In this document: piece by piece, positions 10,249-17,627 of the stretch
Numbering within the stretch: position 1 is the stretch's first letter
How the letters are laid out: every line of letters begins with the position of its first letter
NCBI GenBank assembly: GCA_002720095.2
Contig: PBGP02000003.1
Location: 72,702-109,341 of the forward strand
Source of the DNA: Methanobacteriota archaeon
Lineage (GTDB): Archaea; Thermoplasmatota; Poseidoniia; Poseidoniales; Poseidoniaceae
Reading direction: 5' to 3'
Length of the DNA stretch: 36,640 nucleotides
The notes under the pieces: generated by a model
Seen by the model: the letters and a program-made list of their open reading frames with translations, nothing else
The model's database searches: none
What the model was told of the DNA's origin: nothing
Translations under genes and position numbers: made by a program

Positions 10249-10255
10249 ATATAAG
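10249..10255 (+). promoter_or_regulatory. candidate TATA element between amnB-like and divergent gene
   Basis: atataag on the plus strand is centred about 23 bp upstream of a TTG codon at 10275. It supports a leaderless start there. Its minus-strand reading could also serve the amnB-like gene starting at 10210 or 10123. Confidence 0.35.
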
Positions 10256-10274
10256 AAGTTCCATTCTCCCTCCT

Positions 10275-10685
10275 TTGCTGGGTATTCTAGCAGGAATAAT
10301 CTCGTATATATTGGACAAATCGTTCCCAGATAGAGGCTACTTGAGTAATGAATATTATCTTGGTACTGCTTTCGAATTGCAGATTATTGTTGTAATATCC
10401 TATTTATTTTCAATTCCTATGCTTTTTTTGGAATCCAAAAGATTTGAAACATCCTTTAAGCAAATGATTTTTGGAGCTTTTCTGTCTACCATTGTGTGTT
10501 TTATAATGTCTTATGGATATGGATATTTCCCATTATTATTGATACTATACATGCAGTGGCTATGGATTTGCTATTTTTGGCAAAAAAAGAAATTACCTCC
10601 TTTTAGATACTCGATCTGGATTTATTTAGGATTATTGTGTGGAGGTGTGGCAGGTTCAATTTTTTCATCTATATTGATTAACTAA
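10275..10685 (+). CDS. small four-TM membrane protein inside the dioxygenase cluster
   Basis: 136 aa from TTG 10275. The frame is open further up to GTG 10194, which would give 163 aa. There are four hydrophobic segments, roughly LLGILAGIISYILD, then a span before LESKRF, then two more around Tyr/Trp-rich stretches, ending SIFSSILIN. It lies on the strand opposite to the whole cluster. It fills exactly the space between the amnB-like gene and the aldehyde dehydrogenase, ending 2 bp from the latter's stop. The hydrophobic periodicity and the snug fit argue that it is real, although its 5' part runs antisense to the possible amnB-like N-terminus. Family not recognised. Transport or sensing for the pathway is a guess. 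Confidence 0.6.
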   Translation: MLGILAGIISYILDKSFPDRGYLSNEYYLGTAFELQIIVVISYLFSIPMLFLESKRFETSFKQMIFGAFLSTIVCFIMSYGYGYFPLLLILYMQWLWICYFWQKKKLPPFRYSIWIYLGLLCGGVAGSIFSSILIN

Positions 10686-10687
10686 AA

Positions 10688-12127
10688 TTAGCCCAAAAAT
10701 GTACAAATATTTTGCATTTCACTAAAGAATTCAACAGAATAAAGACCCCCTTCTCTTCCTATACCTGAATCTTTCATTCCCCCAAATGGGGTTCTTAAGT
10801 CTCTGTGTAACCAGCAATTAATCCATACAATGCCAGTATCGAGTTCTTTAGCGATGTTTTCACCAGATTGAACGTCTTTAGTCCAAATACTAGCAGAAAG
10901 TCCATAATTAGTAATATTTGCGATTTTAATAGCTTCATGAATTTCACTAAATGGATGAATTGTCACAACAGGTCCAAAAATCTCTTCTGTAGCTGCTTTA
11001 GATTTATGACTTAAGTCTGTGATAATTGTAGGTTCGATAAATGCTCCATTGGAAAAAGTCTCTGGAAGAATAGGTTCTTTACCGCCGTAAATAACATTAC
11101 CTCCCTCTTCAATAGCCATTGCAATATAATTCATCACAGTTTCTTTGTGTCTAAGGGAAATTAAAGATCCTAATTCAGTATCTTCATCTAGTGGATTTCC
11201 AATTTTCATTTGAGAAACTCTTAGTCTGAATATTTCTACAAATTTTTCATAAATTGAATCTTGAACTAGAATCCTAGAACCGCACAAACAGACTTGACCT
11301 TGGTTGAGAAATGCTGATTTAACAATCTGGTCAATATGTTTTTCAAATTCTGCATCTTTAAGAATTATTGTAGCATTTTTTCCTCCAAGTTCAAGGCTTA
11401 TTTTTTTGAACATTGGAGCAGCAGTTTTAGCCACAATTTTACCAGTTTCAGTGCCTCCAGTAAATGAGATTAATTTAATCTCTTGATGTTCAACCAAAGC
11501 TTGACCGCATTCGCTTCCATAACCGTGAATTAAATTAAAAACCCCCTTAGGTAGCCCGATTTTATCGATGACTTCTGCTAGAAGATTTGCTGTTAGTGGG
11601 GTTAATTCTGAAGGTTTTGCAATTACACAATTTCCCATTAATAATGCTGGAGCTACCTTCCAAGATAGTAAATAAAGCGGTAAATTCCAAGGTGTTATTA
11701 ATCCTGCAATTCCTAATGGTTTATTCAAAACTCTATTAATTGCATCGTTCATTTTAAATTCTGGTTGATGAATTTCATTAACCAGATTAGCAAAAAATCT
11801 AAAGTTATATACGGAACGACTTGCATCTACATTTCTAGCGAGAGAAATGGGTTTACCAGTGTCTTTAGACTCCATCAATGCTATCTCTTCATATCTATTT
11901 TCTAGTTCATTTGCAATTTTTTCTAACCATTCTGCACGCTTAGTAATTGAAATTTTATGCCAGTTGTCATTACTGCGACATGCATTAACTGCTAATTGGA
12001 TATCTTTATTTGATGATCTCGGTATAGAAGCTATTAACTCTCCTGTTGCAGGATTAAAATTTTCTATAAATTCATCGTTAAGTGAATTCAGAAACTTTCC
12101 GTTTATGTAATTTTGAATGAGTTTCAT
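10688..12127 (-). CDS. aldehyde dehydrogenase, 2-aminomuconate-semialdehyde dehydrogenase-like
   Basis: 479 aa, full-length NAD(P)-dependent ALDH. Seen: LITPWNLPLYLLSWK (N148), AKPSELTP, FTGGTETGK (222-230, coenzyme loop), the catalytic Glu in LELGGKN (E246) and the catalytic Cys in NQGQVCLCGSR (C280). The C-terminal LRTPFGGMKDSGIGREGG is also present. The NQGxxCLCxSR active site and the WINCWLHRDLRTPFGG segment are those of the ALDH8/hydroxymuconic and aminomuconic semialdehyde dehydrogenase group. This would oxidise the ring-cleavage product to the muconate. Its ATG overlaps the stop of the upstream asparaginase-like gene by 4 bp (ATGA), a sign of one operon. Substrate is inferred from family and context. 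Confidence 0.93.
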   Translation of the reverse strand: MKLIQNYINGKFLNSLNDEFIENFNPATGELIASIPRSSNKDIQLAVNACRSNDNWHKISITKRAEWLEKIANELENRYEEIALMESKDTGKPISLARNVDASRSVYNFRFFANLVNEIHQPEFKMNDAINRVLNKPLGIAGLITPWNLPLYLLSWKVAPALLMGNCVIAKPSELTPLTANLLAEVIDKIGLPKGVFNLIHGYGSECGQALVEHQEIKLISFTGGTETGKIVAKTAAPMFKKISLELGGKNATIILKDAEFEKHIDQIVKSAFLNQGQVCLCGSRILVQDSIYEKFVEIFRLRVSQMKIGNPLDEDTELGSLISLRHKETVMNYIAMAIEEGGNVIYGGKEPILPETFSNGAFIEPTIITDLSHKSKAATEEIFGPVVTIHPFSEIHEAIKIANITNYGLSASIWTKDVQSGENIAKELDTGIVWINCWLHRDLRTPFGGMKDSGIGREGGLYSVEFFSEMQNICTFLG

Positions 12128-13293
12128 TCTTCTTCACCTAAAAGACCTAAATCGCTAAAAACACCTTTCTTAATGTGTCGTTTCCAATCATAAAGCCATC
12201 GATCCGTATTTGGGTCCCATTCATCCCAGGTTGGAATTTGCTTTAGTATTTCTAATTTGGAGTTAGGAACAATTCCCGGTACAACGAATGCTTTTTGTCT
12301 ATCTAATGGGTATGGATTGCGTAATTGAAATCCAAGAACTCCTAAAATTGCTCTTGCTACATACCATGTCGCTTGTGGATTCCATCCGTGAGCAATCTTA
12401 ATCACCACCCCGAGACCATTTGGATAATCTTCGTGATTAATAGAAAGACCAAGTAATCCATCTGCGCCTTCTTTAGCCACTACTTTACCATTACAAGATT
12501 TAATTATTGTTGAATCCAATCTGTTGAAACCACCAATTAAATCAGGATTTTTTATCATTGAATCCCAAATCCAATCAGAATCTTTTTCGCGAACTAAATA
12601 TGAAAATAAAATTGAGAGTTCGTTAACAGTATTTGAAACAGTTGGGAGCCCACATCCATCTTTACCAATTCTTAACGGTTCCCAGGAATCTCCTAGAACA
12701 AGTTTCAAATTTTTTAAATAATGTTGAAAAACCTCGTGTCCCGGTAATGTGTAACCTGCCCTATTCCATCCTTTCAACTTACAACCTTTCAGGATTGCTG
12801 CATGCTCTCCAGAGCATGTATGGTACCATCTGCGTGGCCTTCTAACTTGTCTTCCAAACTGTACTAAAGGTGTATCTAAAGGTGTTTGCATTAATCCCCA
12901 CTCCGATTTAAGTAGTAAAGATTGAGCAGAAGCCACATGTTCAGTATCTCCATTATGACTTGAAACTGAAATAGCTTTTTGCTCCCAAGTTGTCTCACTG
13001 TCTAGACTTTCGGCAAAAGTCTTCATCATTAATGGCTTCATCATTGATCTTCCGTAGCACAAAACATTTCCTCCAAATGAATGAATTATTTCATTCCCAT
13101 GGGCCCAAGCAACAGCGCCGTGTATTGTAGTTTCAGATACACCGTTTCGACGATAGTCTACTAATGGCTGCCAATTAACATCTCTTCCTGTGGCAATTCC
13201 GTCCTCGATTTTACCTAGTGGTGAATCTGGATAAACTTCACTACCTGGTTTACCTGGTGAAACCGCTGTTTTCTGCTCGTGTTTAATACCCAT
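12124..13293 (-). CDS. asparaginase-II-family amidohydrolase
   Basis: 389 aa from ATG 13293. A TTG 21 bp upstream would overlap the previous gene, so the ATG two bases after that gene's stop is preferred. It belongs to the Asparaginase_II family (Rhizobium etli thermolabile type, unrelated to E. coli AnsA/AnsB). Seen: a CYGRSMMKPLMMK motif with the Ser-x-x-Lys pair early, VSSHNGDTEHVASAQSLL, TCSGEHAAIL (family CSGKH motif), LPGHEVFQ, and DGCGLPTVSNTVNELSILFS. The family removes amide ammonia from L-Asn or related amides. Inside an aminophenol-type cluster it may act on a pathway amide instead. Transfer of the Asn activity is not established. Translationally coupled to the ALDH gene. Confidence 0.88.
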   Translation of the reverse strand: MGIKHEQKTAVSPGKPGSEVYPDSPLGKIEDGIATGRDVNWQPLVDYRRNGVSETTIHGAVAWAHGNEIIHSFGGNVLCYGRSMMKPLMMKTFAESLDSETTWEQKAISVSSHNGDTEHVASAQSLLLKSEWGLMQTPLDTPLVQFGRQVRRPRRWYHTCSGEHAAILKGCKLKGWNRAGYTLPGHEVFQHYLKNLKLVLGDSWEPLRIGKDGCGLPTVSNTVNELSILFSYLVREKDSDWIWDSMIKNPDLIGGFNRLDSTIIKSCNGKVVAKEGADGLLGLSINHEDYPNGLGVVIKIAHGWNPQATWYVARAILGVLGFQLRNPYPLDRQKAFVVPGIVPNSKLEILKQIPTWDEWDPNTDRWLYDWKRHIKKGVFSDLGLLGEEE

Positions 13294-13294
13294 A

Positions 13295-14539
13295 TTATCG
13301 ACATCTATTTTCAAAATTTGGAGCTACAAGTTCCATGAATGCAGACATATTTCTACATACTCTTTTCGAGTCATGATTGAAGAAATCGAACCATGTCATT
13401 AATCTGTCTTCAGGATGATAACGTTCATTAATTTGTTTGATAATTTCCTCCGCATCACCAATTAATGCGTTGTTTGCAGCCTTGGAGATTTTTTCAGGAT
13501 CTAAGGTTCCTTCCAAAGCATTCCAATAACTCCCTAATGCAGCGGATGCTTCTTTTCTTGCTTCTTCATTTTTTTCTTCTTTTGTTAATCCTTCTTCTTC
13601 ATTAATAAAAACAAATACCGTCCTCGGCATATTTCTCCTTTGCCATTCACCGCCATCTTTGTGAAAATATTCTTTCATCCTATTGTGTGTATCATTTATT
13701 ATTTCTGGAGATGTGATTGAAAGATTAAAGATATTAACTGGAAAAATTGAATTGCAAAATTTTTGAGCCTCAGGATTATGGGTTCCTGCAATTAAGTTTA
13801 GTAAATCACGATTCCAGTTCTGTGGAATTGTTTTTATCTTCTCAAATTCCCACCTATTGTTAATTTCAATAAATTGACTATACTCAGAATTCCCTTCCAT
13901 ATCCATCTTTGCTTTTTGTACTAGTTCCCAAGATTCATCATCTTTAAAAAGCTCTTTAGACAATATGGTTTTTCTAATGTCTTCACTAGATACAATTTCA
14001 CCTTTGATTAACCTCAGGAAAATATCACACGCTTCTAAGAATATTTGACTGCGTAAAACAGGCCATGCAGCAGCTTCAATAGAGTTTCTAGGGATAATTC
14101 CATACGGCCGTGCCATGAATTCAAATCTTCCAGATGAAAAACCAATGTTTAATTTTCTTTTTTCATTTTTATTCAACCCGTGTAGGGCAAGGAATGCTCC
14201 TATTCTTTCCGCCATGCCAATTGGTCCGCCATTACAAAAAATACTCATTACAGCACTTCCGACTTCAATATTTTTTGTTCGTGAAAACATTTGGTGTGCT
14301 AATTGAAAAAAGTCAGTACAAAGTCCAACTTCTCCCTGCCAATGAGGGATTACTGGTTTTTTGTTAGATTTTTGAATCTCAGTAGAGAGGTGAGCCTGAG
14401 CAACCCAAGCAACTCCAAATCCAATTTTATCTGCGACATCCAATTGTTCGAAGAAATTAGAATACATCTGATCTTCGGATGGAATTAATCCAGTAGAATC
14501 AGGGGTTTGGCTAATAGAAAAAAATATGTCAAATTCCAT
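13295..14539 (-). CDS. luciferase-like flavin monooxygenase (LLM)
   Basis: 414 aa from ATG 14539 (MEFDIFF), chosen because this reaches the canonical first beta strand. The frame is open 12 codons further, but those codons overlap the SDR stop. Bacterial-luciferase-like TIM barrel: FFEQLDVADKIGFGVAWVAQAH in the beta2 region (quoted only in part, GFGVAWVAQAH), VGSAVMSIFC, RIGAFLALHGL, and LNIGFSSGRFEFMARPYGI, the region that contacts the flavin phosphate. The family uses FMNH2 or F420 to insert oxygen or reduce. Which cofactor is used cannot be read from sequence. In this operon a ring or side-chain hydroxylation before ring cleavage is plausible. A flavin reductase partner is not seen in the window. 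Confidence 0.88.
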   Translation of the reverse strand: MEFDIFFSISQTPDSTGLIPSEDQMYSNFFEQLDVADKIGFGVAWVAQAHLSTEIQKSNKKPVIPHWQGEVGLCTDFFQLAHQMFSRTKNIEVGSAVMSIFCNGGPIGMAERIGAFLALHGLNKNEKRKLNIGFSSGRFEFMARPYGIIPRNSIEAAAWPVLRSQIFLEACDIFLRLIKGEIVSSEDIRKTILSKELFKDDESWELVQKAKMDMEGNSEYSQFIEINNRWEFEKIKTIPQNWNRDLLNLIAGTHNPEAQKFCNSIFPVNIFNLSITSPEIINDTHNRMKEYFHKDGGEWQRRNMPRTVFVFINEEEGLTKEEKNEEARKEASAALGSYWNALEGTLDPEKISKAANNALIGDAEEIIKQINERYHPEDRLMTWFDFFNHDSKRVCRNMSAFMELVAPNFENRCR

Positions 14540-14549
14540 GATTATCAAC

Positions 14550-15356
14550 TCATATTGAACGCATTCTCCCACCATCTACAGCCATACTTACTCCACGAAT
14601 CCCTCCACTTGTTGGTAAACATAGAAAAGTTGTTGCAATTGCAGTTTCCATAGGATCAATTAATCTACCAATAGGGACTTGATTCATCCAATTTTGTTGG
14701 ATATCCGGAATAGTTTTTCCTGTTTTTTCACTAATTGATTTTGCTAATGAGTTAAGTCTGCTTGTATCAGTAAAACCGGGTAGGATATTATTGATTGTAA
14801 TGCATGCAGGTAATTCTCTTGATAGTGACTTCGACCATGATGCCATTGCACCTCGTAATGTATTTGATAATCCTATGTTATCAATTGGTTCTCTTACTGA
14901 TGTCGAAATAATATTTACAATTCGTCCAATTCCAGCATCTTCCATTCCAGGTACTACCATCCTTGTTATAGTATGTGCTGCGTGTAAGTGTCTTTTGAAT
15001 GCAGGTTCAAATTCACTAAGTTCTACGTTTAGCAGAGGTCCACCTGGAGGTCCAGAAGCATTGTTAATTAGTATATGGATTGGCCCATCATCTAGTAGTT
15101 TAGTAATCGATTTTTCAACATCTTCTGTATTTTCTAAATCTAGTGCGAGAGCTTTTGCAGAGTTAGCACCCAGATGCATTAATTCCTTACAAAATACATC
15201 TAGAGTATCTTTATTTCTGGAGCAAATTATCACATCTGCCCCCGTTTTGGCCATTGACTCTGCGATTGATCTTCCAATACCTTTAGATGCTCCGCATATT
15301 AATGCTCGGAACCCTTTGAGAGCAGAATTATGAAATGGGAAACTTTCTCTATTCAT
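14550..15356 (-). CDS. SDR-family oxidoreductase lacking the Tyr-x-x-x-Lys motif
   Basis: 268 aa, classical short-chain dehydrogenase length. The Rossmann glycine motif ICGASKGIGRSIAESM is at about 20-35, ICSRN follows beta2, and LALDLEN and LINNASGPPGGP (NNAG equivalent) are present. The active-site Ser strand is NIISTSVREP, and NNILPGFTDTSRL follows, as in FabG-like enzymes. The expected YxxxK is replaced by GLSNTLRGAMASW. This is a known variant in an SDR subfamily, so catalysis may differ or the protein may be structural. It lies 9 bp after the formyltransferase-like gene and 10 bp before the LLM gene, so almost certainly in the same operon. Exact reaction unknown. Confidence 0.9.
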   Translation of the reverse strand: MNRESFPFHNSALKGFRALICGASKGIGRSIAESMAKTGADVIICSRNKDTLDVFCKELMHLGANSAKALALDLENTEDVEKSITKLLDDGPIHILINNASGPPGGPLLNVELSEFEPAFKRHLHAAHTITRMVVPGMEDAGIGRIVNIISTSVREPIDNIGLSNTLRGAMASWSKSLSRELPACITINNILPGFTDTSRLNSLAKSISEKTGKTIPDIQQNWMNQVPIGRLIDPMETAIATTFLCLPTSGGIRGVSMAVDGGRMRSI

Positions 15357-15365
15357 TTTTTCACC

Positions 15366-16088
15366 TCAATCTACATAATGCTGATAGGTTTGTTTTTTTA
15401 ATTTTTCATAGACTTTATCTAGGATGTCTTGTGGTGCATTTCGAAATGTTGGCCATTGACTTTCACCTTGAGGACGTCTCAAATCATCCCATCGACCCTC
15501 TTCATAGGCAATTAATGCTTCTTTCATAAGAACTCCAGCTAAAACCAAAGTTTCATAGCATAGATCTTCGTAGGTTGCACCTCTTTTAACAGGTATTTCT
15601 CTACGAAATAATAAATCTCCCGTATCAATGCCATTATCACAAAAATGAGTTGATGATCCAATTGGGATGTCATGATAAACAGACCATGCTGGAGATGCAG
15701 ATCCTCGACAATCGGGTAATAATCCTGGGTGAGAATTAATCACTCCATCTCTTGGGAAATCTAAGATGTCTCCTCTAATTATTCTTGTACCCCCAAAGAC
15801 AATTAAATCTAAATTTAAATCTCGAATGTGTGGCATAACTTTTTCAGAATTGTGAATTGGTACATTGACATGTGAAATGTCTTTTCCATATATCTGAGTA
15901 CTTATTTCAGGAGCAATGGGGTGCCCATCTATACGTTTTAGAAACTTCTCTCTTTCTTCAGTTCCAACATCAGAATCTTCCTCGATTATTATTTGAGGGA
16001 TAAAACCCTCAGACAAAATTTGTTTGAGCATTTCTCTTCCATATGGGTGCTCTTTTAGTAAAAGAAACGCAAAACGTGGTTTGGCCAT
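15366..16088 (-). CDS. formyltransferase-fold protein (Fmt/PurN/ArnA-N-like)
   Basis: 240 aa, close to a lone formyl_transferase N domain plus a short tail. Seen: N-terminal FAFLLLKEHPYGREML, IVFGGTRII, then the catalytic N-x-H in VINSHPGLLPDCRG (N118, H120) and the catalytic Asp region HFCDNGIDTGDLL (D151/D155). It also has the common WRG-type loop (DCRGSASP). There is no C-terminal OB domain of tRNA formyltransferase, so a role on Met-tRNA is unlikely, and archaea do not formylate initiator tRNA. It could add or remove a formyl group on a small amine in the pathway. It is the first gene of the cluster, 41 bp downstream of aspS, so the operon may start at aspS. Confidence 0.87.
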   Translation of the reverse strand: MAKPRFAFLLLKEHPYGREMLKQILSEGFIPQIIIEEDSDVGTEEREKFLKRIDGHPIAPEISTQIYGKDISHVNVPIHNSEKVMPHIRDLNLDLIVFGGTRIIRGDILDFPRDGVINSHPGLLPDCRGSASPAWSVYHDIPIGSSTHFCDNGIDTGDLLFRREIPVKRGATYEDLCYETLVLAGVLMKEALIAYEEGRWDDLRRPQGESQWPTFRNAPQDILDKVYEKLKKQTYQHYVD

Positions 16089-16129
16089 ACTAATCCCAAT
16101 ACTTCTCGGTCTTCAATTCCTTCGTTGAA

Positions 16130-17545
16130 TTAGGGTGTGCATCTTTTCCGATCTCTTGGGAATAGTACTGTCTCTCTGACGTTTCCTGCACCTGTTAGAA
16201 CCATCAACAATCTTGCAACTCCTAGGCCCCAGCCAGCGTGCGGTGGTGCACCATAACGAAAACCATCCACATAAAAATCAAAATCATCTGGATTTAAACC
16301 AACATCTATCAAATTTTGCGTAAGCACTCCTGCTCTGTGTTCTCTCTGTCCACCACTTGTCATTTCATCACGGCCATAATTTAGATCAAATCCCCTTGAA
16401 AGTTGCCCGCCTGTTTTTGAGACCTCACTTTTATCATGGAAGATATAGAATGGTTTCATGGACATTGGCCATCTGGGTATGAAATAAAATTCTGAATATT
16501 TTTCTGCAATAATGTCTGCATGATGTGCTTCAATGTCATCTCCCCACTTAATGTCGCTACCACTTTTTTTAATCAGTTCAATTGCATCACAGTAAGAGAC
16601 TCTTGGGAAGGGGATTGTTGGTACGTTAACTACAATTGGTTCTTTCCCATCAGAAATTCTGAACTCATTTACATCATCAATTAAATTTTGATCATTTTCT
16701 TTGATTTTTCGCCAAATTTGTGTAATCATTCTTTCTTGAACGCACATTACGTCTTCATCACTTGCCCAAGCCATCTCGATGTCAAATGAAATGAATTCAT
16801 TCAAGTGTCTGTACGTATCGTGCTTCTCTGCTCTAAATGCAGGACCAATTTCAAAAACACGTTCTAAGTTACCCATCACAGCTAATTGTTTGTATAGTTG
16901 TGGACTTTGAGATAAGTAGGCATTTCTATCAAAATATTTGATAGGAAATAAATTGGTACCTCCCTCGGCAGCTGCAGCTATAATTTTAGGACTATTTATC
17001 TCACCGAAACCTTCTGAAATTAGATGTTCTCTGCCATATTGTAAGATTTTACTTCTCAGTCTAAACATTGCATTCACATGTTTCCGTCTTAAATCTAGGA
17101 ATCTATTATCTAATCTAACGTCCATTCCGACTTCGACCTTATCTGTGATTCCCAATGGCATAGGTGTTTCTGCGAGCGAAAGGATATTGACTTCACTTGC
17201 TACGATTTCATATTCTGCAGGAGGTAAAGGCTCTCCCTCAGGAACTTTTGGAGCTCTTTTTTCCGCAATTATCCCTTTGATCTGAAATGTTGATTCACGA
17301 CTTGCATTTTGGGATAATTCTAGTTCTTGGTCGCTAACATTTCCCTTTTTGATAAATGCCTGTAGATGACCTGTACCGTCTCTAAGTCTGATAAAGCAAA
17401 CTGCTCCCTTACCTCTAATAATTTCTGCGAATCCACATAGTGTTACTTCAGAATTAATGAATAATTTACCATTTGAAGCTATTTCATTCAATGTATTAGT
17501 TCGATAATTTGTAGGTATCCATTTGACCTCACTAGTGTTGACCAT
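16130..17545 (-). CDS. aspS: aspartyl-tRNA synthetase, archaeal/eukaryal type
   Basis: 471 aa, without the bacterial GAD insertion. It charges tRNA-Asp. The N-terminal OB-fold anticodon-binding domain is at about 25-130 (VTLCGFAEIIRGKG, FIRLRDGTG). The class II catalytic core follows: LDNRFLDLRRKH (motif 1 region), QSPQLYKQLAVMG, motif 2 FRAEKHDTYRHLNEF, PRWPMSMKPFY, and motif 3 HAGWGLGVARLLMVLTG. It ends FPRDRKRCTP, as usual. In the OB fold the residue that is Trp in discriminating archaeal enzymes and His in many non-discriminating ones looks like Glu (GFAE versus GWVW/GWVH), so specificity is unclear. ATG at 17545, divergent from metK. Confidence 0.97.
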   Translation of the reverse strand: MVNTSEVKWIPTNYRTNTLNEIASNGKLFINSEVTLCGFAEIIRGKGAVCFIRLRDGTGHLQAFIKKGNVSDQELELSQNASRESTFQIKGIIAEKRAPKVPEGEPLPPAEYEIVASEVNILSLAETPMPLGITDKVEVGMDVRLDNRFLDLRRKHVNAMFRLRSKILQYGREHLISEGFGEINSPKIIAAAAEGGTNLFPIKYFDRNAYLSQSPQLYKQLAVMGNLERVFEIGPAFRAEKHDTYRHLNEFISFDIEMAWASDEDVMCVQERMITQIWRKIKENDQNLIDDVNEFRISDGKEPIVVNVPTIPFPRVSYCDAIELIKKSGSDIKWGDDIEAHHADIIAEKYSEFYFIPRWPMSMKPFYIFHDKSEVSKTGGQLSRGFDLNYGRDEMTSGGQREHRAGVLTQNLIDVGLNPDDFDFYVDGFRYGAPPHAGWGLGVARLLMVLTGAGNVRETVLFPRDRKRCTP

Positions 17546-17627
17546 GCATATGCTAGGGTATACACTCCTTCAAATTGGCGCATATGAATACCGAACTTTT
17601 CATGAACAGAGTCACTCAGGGCTATTT

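Noticed and set aside
14791-15333. 180-aa plus-strand frame antisense to the SDR gene
   Set aside because: The minus strand shows intact SDR motifs; the antisense frame is a composition shadow.
15366-16088. Methionyl-tRNA formyltransferase
   Set aside because: No C-terminal OB domain, archaeal context, and operon with small-molecule enzymes.
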